NCBI GenBank assembly: GCA_017551505.1
Contig: JAFZLL010000001.1
Span: 1-42,435 of the forward strand
From: Eubacteriaceae bacterium
Lineage (GTDB): Bacteria > Bacillota > Clostridia > Eubacteriales > Anaerofustaceae
Direction of reading: 5' to 3'
Length of the DNA stretch: 42,435 nt
Shown here: positions 35,796 through 42,435 of the stretch, one piece after another
Layout: every line of letters begins with the position of its first letter
Position numbering within the stretch: position 1 is the first letter of the stretch
The notes under the pieces: generated by a model
What the model was told of the DNA's origin: nothing
Databases searched by the model: none
The model's input: only the letters and a program-made list of their open reading frames with translations
Program-made: the position numbers and the translations under genes

Positions 35796-35799
35796 TTGA

Positions 35800-36212
35800 A
35801 TCTCCATTTAAAGTCATCCTCAAGATTAATATTCGCTATACGCAGACTAATTCATAGCATAATACTACATAATACGCAAAGTATACTATCGTCATATGAT
35901 ACGCTAAACGCAGAGTTTAATGATTTTATTTATACCTGTCAAGAAAAGCAGACATGCAGCAAATTAAAGAATCCGATCCATATTTGATATGCAGTCATCT
36001 TCTGCTGAGCAATAAAAAAAGTAAAATTACAATTTAACTTTTCTATCTGACGATATGCTCGCAATTATTTATGAATGGTCCGAGTATTCATAACCCATTT
36101 GGAATAACAACACAAAACTGCAAACGACACACATATTCCCGTACCTTTTCATCGGCACATTCGATTTCTCGCGGTCTGCATTCTACAATGGAAATGAAGA
36201 AGGTCGAATGAC
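35800..36212. other. A+T-rich stretch with no recognisable gene
   Basis: No reading frame here matches a family I know. The first part, upstream of the ATPase fragment, has repeated TACGC/ACGCA words (35839-35844, 35873-35878, 35900-35904, 35908-35912), which may be old operator repeats. The rest looks like decayed sequence leading into the transposon remnant. Confidence 0.5.
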
Positions 36213-36364
36213 ATGAAGGATAAGAAAAGATACCTGTATTTGGATGACTTGGAATGGCGGCTGCTTCTCCTCGCGCTGAACAGGTGCGCAGCAAGCTGAT
36301 TGCGCATGGGGAATACACAGATCTCGTTGATGACGTGATCCTGAAAATGGCGATGGGAAGGTGA
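36213..36364 (+). pseudogene. Frameshifted small transposon-associated gene
   Basis: The ATG at 36213 gives MKDKKRYLYLDDLEWRLLLL ALN, then a one-base shift near 36286 restores RSKLIAHGEYTDLVDDVILK and a stop at 36364. The pattern YLYLDxxEWxxxxxxLNxxRxxLIxxGxYTDxVDxxLxK belongs to a short protein that accompanies TnpV in clostridial transposons. Function is unknown. It lies 2 bases before the tnpV remnant. Confidence 0.65.
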
Positions 36365-36366
36365 TC

Positions 36367-36715
36367 ATGATGGAAAAGTACATGGAAGATCCCAAGACCG
36401 GACTGCAGTATGAATTGCAGGGCGACTATTATGTGATTGCCAGAGAAAACGAGGCAGGAACTCCATCTATCTGCATTTGGGGACAGCGTCATCTTCGGTG
36501 GCTGAAGTAAAACCGCTGTGTAGCGTATACCAATCTTGTGACTTCCGGCAGACTACATGAGTATTTGCAGGAGATTGATGCCCAAGCCAATGAACAGCTT
36601 TCATGTTTGATCCGGCAGATGGCAGCCGCAGAGGGCGTCTCGGAGCGATTGAAGGCCGCCGATCAGATGGCGTGGGTTCGACACATGAACAGCATCCGCG
36701 CGCGGGCAGAAGAGC
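36367..36715 (+). pseudogene. tnpV: TnpV transposon protein, interrupted by a nonsense codon
   Basis: From ATG 36367 the frame runs 47 codons to TAA at 36508-36510 and stays open in the same frame beyond it. The downstream part reads NLVTSGRLHEYLQEIDAQAN, then QMAAAEGVSERLKAADQMAW and VRHMNSIRARAEE, which are hallmarks of TnpV. TAA probably replaced GAA or AAA. The homology ends at about 36715, where sequence from another gene takes over, losing the last few residues. Confidence 0.78.
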
Positions 36716-36997
36716 GTGGACCGGCTGCAGGAAAAGATCTCCATCCGGCTCTTTCCCGGCGCCTTTGCTGAGAACATCCTGTGCGAAGGGCTTGACCTGT
36801 TCAAGCTCCCGGTCGGGACAAGGCTACGGATCGGCACGGCGCTGTGCGAGGTCACGCAGATCGGCAAGGAGTGCCACGCGGACTGCGCGATTCGCCGTCA
36901 GGCAGGCGACTGCGTGATGCCGCGCGAGGGGATCTTCGTGATCGTCCTCGAAGAAGGCGACGCTAAAGCGGGCGACGCGGTAGAGGTCTTGGAATAA
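36716..36997 (+). pseudogene. MOSC-domain protein lacking its N-terminus
   Basis: 93 codons from a GTG at 36716 encode the C-terminal two thirds of a MOSC domain. FAENILCEGLDLFKLPVGT is followed by CEVTQIGKECHADCAIRRQ with the conserved cysteines and GDCVMPREGIFVIVLEEG. MOSC proteins carry sulfur or bind molybdenum cofactor. Family members are about 140-160 residues, so some 50-60 N-terminal residues are missing. The break coincides with the end of TnpV, so the segment is a recombination product. No ribosome site is visible at the GTG. Confidence 0.75.
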
Positions 36998-37027
36998 GCG
37001 GATATGAAATGATTTTTCAATTTCCTG

Positions 37028-37056
37028 TTGACAGAGGGATGTGTCTGTGATATAAA
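37028..37056 (+). promoter_or_regulatory. Strong promoter of the sulfur gene block
   Basis: TTGACA (37028-37033) and TATAAA (37051-37056) are separated by 17 bases. The start point near 37063 falls in AACTCGATAGGTAAA, whose ATAGG word recurs in the rrf2 promoter and may be an Rrf2-type operator half. Confidence 0.8.
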
Positions 37057-37099
37057 CATATCAACTCGATAGGTAAATGTGTTTCTACGGAGGAAAGCC

Positions 37100-37180
37100 A
37101 TGGTTCTCGTGAGCTTCAAGAGCATGATGTGTTGTGACATGCGCTGTGAGATGCGTGTGCGCTTCATCATGCCCGAATGA
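37100..37180 (+). CDS. Cys/Met-rich leader peptide (26 residues)
   Basis: The ATG at 37100 has a strong ACGGAGGAA site 5-6 bases ahead. The 26-codon frame ends with TGA at 37178-37180. Cys codons are at 37130, 37133 and 37145 and Met codons at 37124, 37127, 37139, 37151 and 37169 besides the start, so nine of 26 residues contain sulfur. It ends at the base before an antiterminator arm. The arrangement is that of an attenuation leader peptide responding to cysteine supply. The mRNA also holds an 8-bp stem, GCATGATG (37122-37129) with CATCATGC (37165-37172). No family is recognised. Confidence 0.65.
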   Translation: MVLVSFKSMMCCDMRCEMRVRFIMPE

Positions 37181-37240
37181 GTTCTCCGAGGAATCCCTCT
37201 TTTGCCGGAGAGCCTTCAGGGGCTCTCCGGTTTTTATTTT
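37181..37240 (+). promoter_or_regulatory. Terminator/antiterminator pair after the leader peptide
   Basis: CCGGAGAGCC (37205-37214) and GGCTCTCCGG (37221-37230) form a perfect 10-bp terminator stem followed by TTTTTATTTT. GTTCTCCG (37181-37188) can instead pair with CGGAGAGC (37206-37213), with one G-U pair, which prevents the terminator. A ribosome at the leader stop codon would cover 37181-37188 and favour termination. A ribosome stalled at the Cys codons would leave it free. Confidence 0.7.
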
Positions 37241-37259
37241 GCCATAAGGATGTGATCCC

Positions 37260-37316
37260 GTGAAAGATCGATTCCCGATCCTGAACCACCGCAACTACCG
37301 TTTCGGACGAATGTGA
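37260..37316 (+). pseudogene. N-terminal stub of a major facilitator transporter
   Basis: A GTG at 37260, with AAGGA about 10 bases ahead, opens an 18-codon frame encoding VKDRFPILNHRNYRFGRM. The piece RFPILxHRNYRxF is the usual start of an MFS transporter just before its first helix. The sequence then breaks off with a stop. This was probably the gene originally controlled by the attenuator. Identification rests on a short match. Confidence 0.4.
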
Positions 37317-37604
<288 letters not shown>

Positions 37605-37622
37605 CGAAACAGGAGCTTTTCG

Positions 37623-38303
37623 ATGAACTTCTATGTGCAGCGCGCCGTGCTGGACGCGGGCGTCAAGATCCTCTTTGCCGCGGTCTACGGCATCGACAAT
37701 CACGGCGAGGATGCGGCGTGGGCGACGTATCGCAATCGGCGCCTCCAGGAGCTATACGACGAGTACGCAGAGCTGGACATCCACAGCGACCCGATTCTGG
37801 AGGGCTTCAACCTCCTGCACGACAAGACCGGCGTGAAGCGGCGCAAGAACATCCCCGCCAGCGAGAATCTGATCAAGCTGCTGAAAAAGAATCAGGGCAT
37901 GTTCTTTATCAACCAGGCAGTGGATATCTATAATCTGATCTCGCTGGAGAGCAAGCTGGCTCTCGGCGCGCACAACATCGACCGCGTGGAGGGCGATTTC
38001 ACCCTGCGCTTCACCGACGGCACGGAGCGCTTCGTCCCCATAGGGCAGACGGAGCCCATCCCTGTCGCTCCGCACGAGTATTCCTACTGTGACGACGCCA
38101 CCGAGGTGCTCTGCCGTCTGGAGATCCGCCAGGTGGAGAAGACCAAGGTGGACGAGAACGCGCGGAACGTCTGTTACATCGTGCAGGGCAACGAGGCCAC
38201 GCCGGACGCGCTGCTTGTTGAGACCGCGCAGCGGATCGTCGACCTGACCGTAAAATACTGCGGCGGGCGCGGCGAGATCATCGTCCCGATCGTGAAAGAA
38301 TGA
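37623..38303 (+). CDS. B3/B4 domain protein (PheT B3/B4-like)
   Basis: A 226-residue protein with the B3/B4 fold found in the beta subunit of phenylalanyl-tRNA synthetase and as free-standing proteins (COG3382). Typical stretches are KILFAAVYGIDNHGED, ILEGFNLLHDKTGVKRRKNI, INQAVDIYNLISLESKLALG and HEYSYCDDATEVLCRLE. The stand-alone family may have a tRNA-editing or amino-acid-related role; this is unproven. The start ATG 37623 has AGGAG 7-8 bases ahead. It is intact and in the high-G+C block between the metY stub and cysK. Confidence 0.85.
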   Translation: MNFYVQRAVLDAGVKILFAAVYGIDNHGEDAAWATYRNRRLQELYDEYAELDIHSDPILEGFNLLHDKTGVKRRKNIPASENLIKLLKKNQGMFFINQAVDIYNLISLESKLALGAHNIDRVEGDFTLRFTDGTERFVPIGQTEPIPVAPHEYSYCDDATEVLCRLEIRQVEKTKVDENARNVCYIVQGNEATPDALLVETAQRIVDLTVKYCGGRGEIIVPIVKE

Positions 38304-38409
38304 AAGAAGGCAAAACCATGATACTCCTGACAAAGCGATGTCGGCCCTAACGAAACAATCAGACCGACAATAACAAATCAATACTTAAATAAATAAAGAG
38401 GAACATACC

Positions 38410-39342
38410 ATGTCTGCTATTTACACTTCCGCCGACCAGCTGATCGGAAAGACCCCGCTGCTGGAGCTGACCAACATCGAAAAGGAAGAGAAACTCGAGG
38501 CGACTCTGCTTGCCAAGCTCGAATACTTCAATCCCGCGGGCTCCGTCAAGGACCGCATCGCCAAGGCCATGATCGACGACGCCGAGGAAAAGGGCCTGCT
38601 GAAACCGGGCTCCGTGCTCATCGAGCCGACTTCCGGCAACACCGGTATCGGCCTGGCCTCCGTCGCCGCGGCGCGCGGCTATCGCATCATCATCGTCATG
38701 CCCGAGACCATGAGCGTTGAGCGCCGTCAGCTCATGAAGGCCTATGGCGCGGAGCTGGTGCTCACCGAGGGCTCGAAGGGCATGAAGGGCGCCATCGCCA
38801 AGGCCGACGAGCTCGCGCAGGAGATCCCCAACGCCTTCATCCCCGGGCAGTTCGTGAATCCCACAAATCCCGCCATCCACAAGGCCACGACCGGCCCGGA
38901 GATCTGGGAGGACACCGACGGCAAGGTGGACATCTTCGTCGCGGGCGTGGGCACGGGCGGCACGATCACCGGCGTGGGCGAATATCTCAAGGAGCAGAAT
39001 CCGAACGTCAAAGTCGTGGCGGTGGAGCCGGCCTCTTCGCCCGTGCTCTCCAAGGGCACGGCGGGATCGCATAAGATCCAGGGCATCGGCGCGGGCTTTG
39101 TGCCGGACGTGCTGAACACCGCCGTGTATGACGAGATCATCGCCGTGGAGAACGAGGACGTTTTTGCCGGCGGAAAACTGGTCGGACGTAAGGAAGGCGT
39201 TCTGGTCGGCATTTCCTCGGGTGCCGCAGTCTGGGCCGCGATTCAGCTGGCCAAGCGGCCGGAGAACAAGGGAAAGACCATCGTGGCCCTGCTGCCCGAC
39301 ACCGGCGACCGCTATCTGTCCACGCCGCTGTTTGCCGACTAA
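38410..39342 (+). CDS. cysK: Cysteine synthase (O-acetylserine sulfhydrylase)
   Basis: A 310-residue PLP enzyme that replaces the acetate of O-acetylserine with sulfide to give cysteine. NPAGSVKDR near residue 39-47 holds the PLP lysine. [11 protein letters not shown] near 75 binds substrate, and [10 protein letters not shown] near 180 binds the phosphate. VGISSGAA near 265 completes the site. Length is normal. GAGGAA lies 6 bases before the ATG. cysE starts one base after its stop, so substrate-making and substrate-using enzymes are made together and may form the cysteine synthase complex. Confidence 0.96.
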   Translation: MSAIYTSADQLIGKTPLLELTNIEKEEKLEATLLAKLEYFNPAGSVKDRIAKAMIDDAEEKGLLKPGSVLIEPTSGNTGIGLASVAAARGYRIIIVMPETMSVERRQLMKAYGAELVLTEGSKGMKGAIAKADELAQEIPNAFIPGQFVNPTNPAIHKATTGPEIWEDTDGKVDIFVAGVGTGGTITGVGEYLKEQNPNVKVVAVEPASSPVLSKGTAGSHKIQGIGAGFVPDVLNTAVYDEIIAVENEDVFAGGKLVGRKEGVLVGISSGAAVWAAIQLAKRPENKGKTIVALLPDTGDRYLSTPLFAD

Positions 39343-39343
39343 T

Positions 39344-40216
39344 ATGGATCCGACGCTTGCCTTGCTGATCGCCGATACGGCCCTGGAGCTGGAGACTTCC
39401 TCCGGCTCCAAAGGGAAAGACTATTCCGGTCTGCGCGAGCACGCGCAGAATCTGACCGATCTACTGATCCAGAGCATGTTCCCCAGCTGCGCCTCAGACG
39501 CCATGCCGCGGCAGGCTGCACTCGCCGGAGCGGTGGGCTATCTGCGGTTCTGCCTCTCGCTGGTACTCGACGAGCCGGAGCGCGCCGAGGCGATCATCCT
39601 GACGCTGCTGCGCAAGCTGCCGGAGATACAGCGTCAGATCCGGACGGATCTGGAGGCGGCCTACGCGGGTGACCCTGCGGCTCGGAGCATCGACGAGGTC
39701 ATTCTCTGCTACCCGGCCTTTACAGCCATCAGCACCTACCGTCTGGCGCATATCCTCTACCGTGAGGGCGTACCCATCCTGCCGCGCGTCATGACCGAAT
39801 ATGCCCACCGCCTGACAGGGATCGACATTCACCCGGGCGCACAGATTGGAGACTATTTCTTCATCGACCACGGCACCGGCGTCGTGATCGGGGAGACGAC
39901 CACCATCGGCCACCACGTCAGGCTGTATCAGCATGTGACGCTCGGCGCCAAGAGCTTTGCCGTGGGCGAGGATGGAACGCTGGTCAAGGGCATCAAGCGG
40001 CACCCGGATATCGGGGATCGCGTCGTCATCTATTCCGGCGCGACGGTCCTGGGCGGGGATACGCAGATCGGCAACGACTGTGTTATAGGCGGCAGCGTCT
40101 GGCTCACACACTCGGTCGAGGCGGGCAAGATGCTGCTTGCCCGCGCGGCCGTGGTCGACACGCCCTTGACGCGGGACGTCGGCTCTCCCGCCGCTATGGA
40201 CAGCTCCATGCTTTGA
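39344..40216 (+). CDS. cysE: Serine O-acetyltransferase
   Basis: A 290-residue enzyme that acetylates serine with acetyl-CoA, the first step of cysteine synthesis. The N-terminal helical half (RQAALAGAVGYLRFCLSLVL) is followed by left-handed beta-helix hexapeptide repeats: GIDIHPGAQIGDYFFIDHGT, GVVIGETTTIGHHVRLYQHV and TLGAKSF. It is of the longer serine acetyltransferase type (about 300 residues). The frame extends 72 codons upstream inside cysK, but ATG 39344 gives the proper start. No ribosome site is visible, so translation is presumably coupled to cysK. Confidence 0.93.
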   Translation: MDPTLALLIADTALELETSSGSKGKDYSGLREHAQNLTDLLIQSMFPSCASDAMPRQAALAGAVGYLRFCLSLVLDEPERAEAIILTLLRKLPEIQRQIRTDLEAAYAGDPAARSIDEVILCYPAFTAISTYRLAHILYREGVPILPRVMTEYAHRLTGIDIHPGAQIGDYFFIDHGTGVVIGETTTIGHHVRLYQHVTLGAKSFAVGEDGTLVKGIKRHPDIGDRVVIYSGATVLGGDTQIGNDCVIGGSVWLTHSVEAGKMLLARAAVVDTPLTRDVGSPAAMDSSML

Positions 40217-40238
40217 AACCATACGAGGAGAAAAAACT

Positions 40239-41055
40239 GTGTCTTATCCGAAAGTATTAACCATTCAGGACATTTCCTGTGTCGATCAGTGCTCCCTGAC
40301 CGTCGCGCTGCCGATCCTTTCGGCTGCGAGGGTCGAGACCTGCATCCTGCCCTCGGCGGTACTCTCCACGCACACGGCGGGCTTCACCGTGCGCGATCTG
40401 ACGGAGGATATCCCGGCGATCGCCGCGCATTGGCGCAGGGAAGGGATCGCCTTCGACGCGATCTATACCGGCTACCTCGGCTCGACCGAGCAGATCGCCT
40501 ATGTCCAAAACATCTTTGACACGCTGCGCAAGAGCGGCGGTCTGAGGATCGTCGACCCGGCCATGGCCGACGCTTTATCCCGCCTTTGATCAGGCCTACG
40601 TTGAAGCGATGAAGCCGCTCGTCTTCGGCGCGGATGTCATCCTGCCGAACATCACCGAGGCCTTCTTCCTCACGGGCATGGAATACCGCGAGAACTATGA
40701 TTGGATATACATTGACGACTTGCTGGACCGCCTCTCGACAGAAGGTGCGAAGACGATCGTGCTCACCGGCGTGAGTTATGTTCCGGGCAAAACGGGCGTG
40801 ATCGTGCGAAGCTGCAATCTGACGCGCTATTACGAGCACAGGAAAATCGCCAAGGGCTGCCACGGCAGGGGCGACGTGTACGCCTCTGCCTTCGTCGGTG
40901 CGTTGGCAAACGGCTTCAGCGCTTACGAGGCCGCCGTGTTGGCTGTAAAATATACCGTCAGGTGCATCGAACTGACGCAGGACGACCCGGAGCATTGGTA
41001 CGGCGTGAAGTGCGAGCTGGCGTTGCCGGAGTACATTCACTTGCTCGGAAAATAA
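40239..41055 (+). pseudogene. Pyridoxamine/pyridoxal kinase split by a frameshift
   Basis: Two halves are visible. 40239-40589 encodes VLTIQDISCVDQCSLTVALP through YTGYLGSTEQI to IVDPAMAD. From about 40575 another frame continues with YPAFDQAYVEAMKPLVFGAD, LPNITEAFFLTG and KGCHGRGDVYASAF (the GxGD catalytic loop), ending at 41055. The family normally reads PAMADNGKLYPAFD; here the bases for NGK are missing, consistent with an 8-bp deletion. PLP is the cofactor of CysK and MetY, so the gene fits the block. AGGAG precedes the start. It is probably inactive unless rescued or a sequencing error. Confidence 0.83.
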
Positions 41056-41070
41056 ACCCTTGCAGAAAAG

Positions 41071-41103
41071 AAACTGCCGTGGGCTGCATGCCCACGGCAG
41101 TTT
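41071..41103. terminator. Bidirectional terminator between the cys block and rrf2
   Basis: AAACTGCCGTGGG (41071-41083) pairs perfectly with CCCACGGCAGTTT (41091-41103) around a 7-base loop; the T/A-rich ends serve both convergent genes. Confidence 0.9.
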
Positions 41104-41118
41104 ATATATCTATCTCTT

Positions 41119-41547
41119 TTAAATCACATAGTCAAAGCCGCCGGAACTCTGCTGCACCAGATCCTGAACGGTATAGTGTCCGAGGTATTCACGCACGACC
41201 TTGTTCAGCCCTTCCCACAGCGGGAGCGTCCGGCAGTCGGAAGCGCGGGAGCAGGGCTTTGCGCCATCCTCCAGACAGGCGACGGGGGCGAGCGAGCCTT
41301 CGGTCAGCTTCAGCACGTCGAGTACGCCGATCTCTTCCGGCGACTGCCCGAGGCGATAGCCGCCGCCTTTGCCGCGCAGACCGTCCAATAATCCGGCCTT
41401 GACGAGCTCCTTCACGATGCTCTCGAGATATTTTTCCGAAATCTCCTGCCGCTCGGCGATCTCCCGGAGCGTGATATAACGATCGCTGTCCTGCTCGGCC
41501 AGATCGACGAGAACGCGCAACGCATAGCGCCCGCGAGTGGATACCAT
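41119..41547 (-). CDS. Rrf2-family transcriptional regulator with three IscR-like cysteines
   Basis: A 142-residue winged-helix regulator. MVSTRGRYALRVLVDLAEQ is the standard Rrf2 start, followed by the recognition region (ISEKYLESIVKELVKAGLL) and the wing GLRGKGGGYRLG. Three cysteines, C91, C99 and C105 (ACLEDGAKPC then DCRTLP), have IscR-like spacing and could hold an Fe-S cluster. Beside cysK and cysE it could also play a CymR-like role as cysteine-metabolism repressor that binds CysK. Two TTG codons at 41553 and 41550 are alternative starts; GGGAGG lies 11 bases before the ATG. Its promoter contains CCTAT..ATAGG. Confidence 0.9.
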   Translation of the reverse strand: MVSTRGRYALRVLVDLAEQDSDRYITLREIAERQEISEKYLESIVKELVKAGLLDGLRGKGGGYRLGQSPEEIGVLDVLKLTEGSLAPVACLEDGAKPCSRASDCRTLPLWEGLNKVVREYLGHYTVQDLVQQSSGGFDYVI

Positions 41548-41584
41548 CAACAAAACCGCCTCCCGTTCTCCAACACTTTATATG

Positions 41585-41616
41585 CCTATTATAGTGCAGG
41601 GTTTATAGGATCTCAA
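41585..41616 (-). promoter_or_regulatory. Promoter and possible operator of the rrf2 gene
   Basis: On the minus strand TTGAGA (41616-41611) and TATAAT (41593-41588) are 17 bases apart. CCTAT (41585-41589) and ATAGG (41605-41609) form an inverted repeat over the -10 box and spacer, fitting self-repression. Confidence 0.75.
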
Positions 41617-41886
41617 GAATCAATGTGGTAAAGCCGGCAACTCAAACGCGTATCCAAGTCGAGCGCGAAATCATTATCCTTTAGGATCGAAGGAACAGGC
41701 AAAAACCGTACGCAGCGAGTCATGATTCATTACCGTTTCGTCGGTATTCCGGAGTTACCGGATGATGCGTTCAGAAACAGCTACAAAGCCACCCGACAGG
41801 GGGTATGTGCTGAGACCCTGTCACAGCATAAAAGAAGGAGATGGCGTCAGGCCCGCTCCGTACATAAGTTGAAATCGAATATGCCG
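41617..41886. other. Intergenic stretch with no recognisable gene
   Basis: About 270 bases between the rrf2 promoter and the tRNA-Pro terminator. ACAGGG and CCCTGT near 41800-41822 could form a short stem. No reading frame resembles a known protein. Confidence 0.5.
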
Positions 41887-41934
41887 AAAAAAATTCGAGT
41901 TTCCATAACTCAAATCGGTTATGAACACTCGAAA
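41887..41934 (-). terminator. Intrinsic terminator of tRNA-Pro
   Basis: On the minus strand TTCGAGT (41933-41927) and ATAAC pair with GTTAT and ACTCGAA (ending at 41894) to form a long interrupted stem, followed by seven T. Confidence 0.85.
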
Positions 41935-42010
41935 TGGTCGGAGTGACAGGATTCGAACCTGCGGCCTCCTGCTCCCAAAGCAGGCGCGCTACCAACTGCG
42001 CAACACCCCG
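41935..42010 (-). tRNA. tRNA-Pro (anticodon TGG)
   Basis: A 76-base cloverleaf on the minus strand. Acceptor arms CGGGGTG and CACTCCG pair with one G-U. The anticodon stem CCTGC/GCAGG encloses TTTGGGA with anticodon TGG. The T arm is GCAGG TTCGAAT CCTGT. Discriminator A and CCA are encoded. Confidence 0.96.
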
Positions 42011-42112
42011 AACAATCTATAATTTACATTAATCAGAAGGTTTTGTCAATTGATATGATTGTGAATACAAACTGTCTCTGTGTTATAATTTTCTAATACG
42101 GGAGATACTGTT

Positions 42113-42435
42113 ATGTATGAAAAATACAAGATAATCACCTTTGGCTGCCAGATGAACGAAAACGATTCCGAGAAGATTTCCGGAATGCTTTCCGAGATGG
42201 GTTACCTGGAATCCGATGATGCGGCAGAGTGCAGCGTCATCGTGATCAATACCTGTTCCGTGAGAGGGAATGCCGACGATAAATTCTTCGGTGCGTTGGG
42301 CCAGCTCAAGCAGCTCAAACAGGCAAAGCCCGAAACTGTCATATGTGTCTGCGGATGCATGATGCAGCAGGAAGTTTTCCGTAACGAGATAAAGGAGAAA
42401 TACCGATTCGTCGATATCATCTTCGGTACTCATAA
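42113..42435 (+). CDS. miaB: tRNA-2-methylthio-N6-dimethylallyladenosine synthase MiaB, N-terminal part (runs off the window)
   Basis: The first 107 codons of a radical SAM methylthiotransferase that adds a methylthio group to i6A37 of tRNAs. ITFGCQMNENDSEKI holds the first cysteine of the UPF0004 domain, VINTCSVRGNADDK the second and VCGCMMQQE the third; together they bind the auxiliary 4Fe-4S cluster. The radical SAM CxxxCxxC motif and TRAM domain lie outside the window. A GGGAG site precedes the ATG, and TATAAT at 42084-42089 is the probable -10 box. Confidence 0.93.
   Translation, partial: MYEKYKIITFGCQMNENDSEKISGMLSEMGYLESDDAAECSVIVINTCSVRGNADDKFFGALGQLKQLKQAKPETVICVCGCMMQQEVFRNEIKEKYRFVDIIFGTH

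Noticed and set aside
35839-35912. Repeated TACGC/ACGCA words as a CRISPR-like array
   Set aside because: The units are only 5-6 bases with irregular spacing and no spacers of constant length.
36088-36492. Minus-strand ORF opposite the TnpV remnant
   Set aside because: Its sequence has no family features, and the plus-strand TnpV homology explains the region.
39128-39343. 72-codon N-terminal extension of cysE
   Set aside because: It lies in another frame of cysK, is rich in Arg, Pro and Trp, and is unlike CysE. The ATG at 39344 gives the family start.
38359-39411. 350-codon minus-strand ORF
   Set aside because: It is a shadow of cysK in high-G+C sequence.
41721-41946. 74-codon plus-strand ORF before tRNA-Pro
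   Set aside because: It runs over the tRNA-Pro terminator and 3' end, with no ribosome site or recognisable domain.

Overview
The window looks like the chromosome of an anaerobic, low-to-moderate G+C Gram-positive bacterium of the class Clostridia, probably a gut or oral lineage of the Eubacteriales/Peptostreptococcales type. Supporting this are the strong GGAGG ribosome sites, the smpB-ssrA pair, an RF2 gene with the +1 recoding signal, a Firmicutes-type SecA with a C-terminal zinc motif, a clostridial NapH-like 4Fe-4S membrane protein and a TnpV-type transposon remnant. Species cannot be fixed from the sequence alone. Compositions and homologies are judged by eye.

Region 1 (1-25347) is mostly core genome. 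It opens with the 5' end of an IS200/IS605 tnpB gene. A minus-strand group follows: a GyrI-like protein, a 5'-nucleotidase and a GNAT acetyltransferase. A plus-strand run holds a GH25 lysozyme, gpmA, sfsA and a YhcC-type radical SAM gene, followed by tRNA-Arg(ACG). Then come a PlsC-like acyltransferase and clpB (minus), secG (plus), and prfB with its programmed frameshift next to secA (minus). Next are tilS-hpt-ftsH, a YtxH-like protein with a cysteine-rich tail, a DUF948 protein, a second EF-G-like GTPase, an Ig-like surface protein, and smpB with the tmRNA gene ssrA.

Region 2 (25348-36715) is accessory DNA downstream of ssrA. It holds a three-gene HipB-HipS-HipT toxin-antitoxin operon with three evenly spaced operator palindromes, and several small zinc or cysteine-rich proteins. 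There is also a CXXC membrane protein paired with a NapH-like ferredoxin protein. An rtcB RNA-ligase gene sits behind an attenuator-like leader, facing a vWA gene and a macro-domain gene. A TlpA-like lipoprotein gene is followed by decayed genes: an XRE regulator, an AAA ATPase fragment and TnpV with its partner.

Region 3 (36716-41616) is visibly richer in G+C and looks like a transferred sulfur-assimilation block that has since been eroded. It begins abruptly with a headless MOSC domain fused to the TnpV remnant. Next is a strong promoter with a 26-residue leader peptide rich in Cys and Met and a terminator/antiterminator pair. Stubs of an MFS transporter and of O-acetylhomoserine sulfhydrylase follow, then a B3/B4-domain protein, intact cysK and cysE, a pyridoxamine kinase broken by an apparent 8-bp deletion, and an Rrf2 regulator with three IscR-like cysteines. 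CysE makes O-acetylserine, CysK converts it to cysteine, and the Rrf2 protein is the natural candidate regulator. The window ends with tRNA-Pro(TGG) and the 5' part of miaB, a return to core genome.
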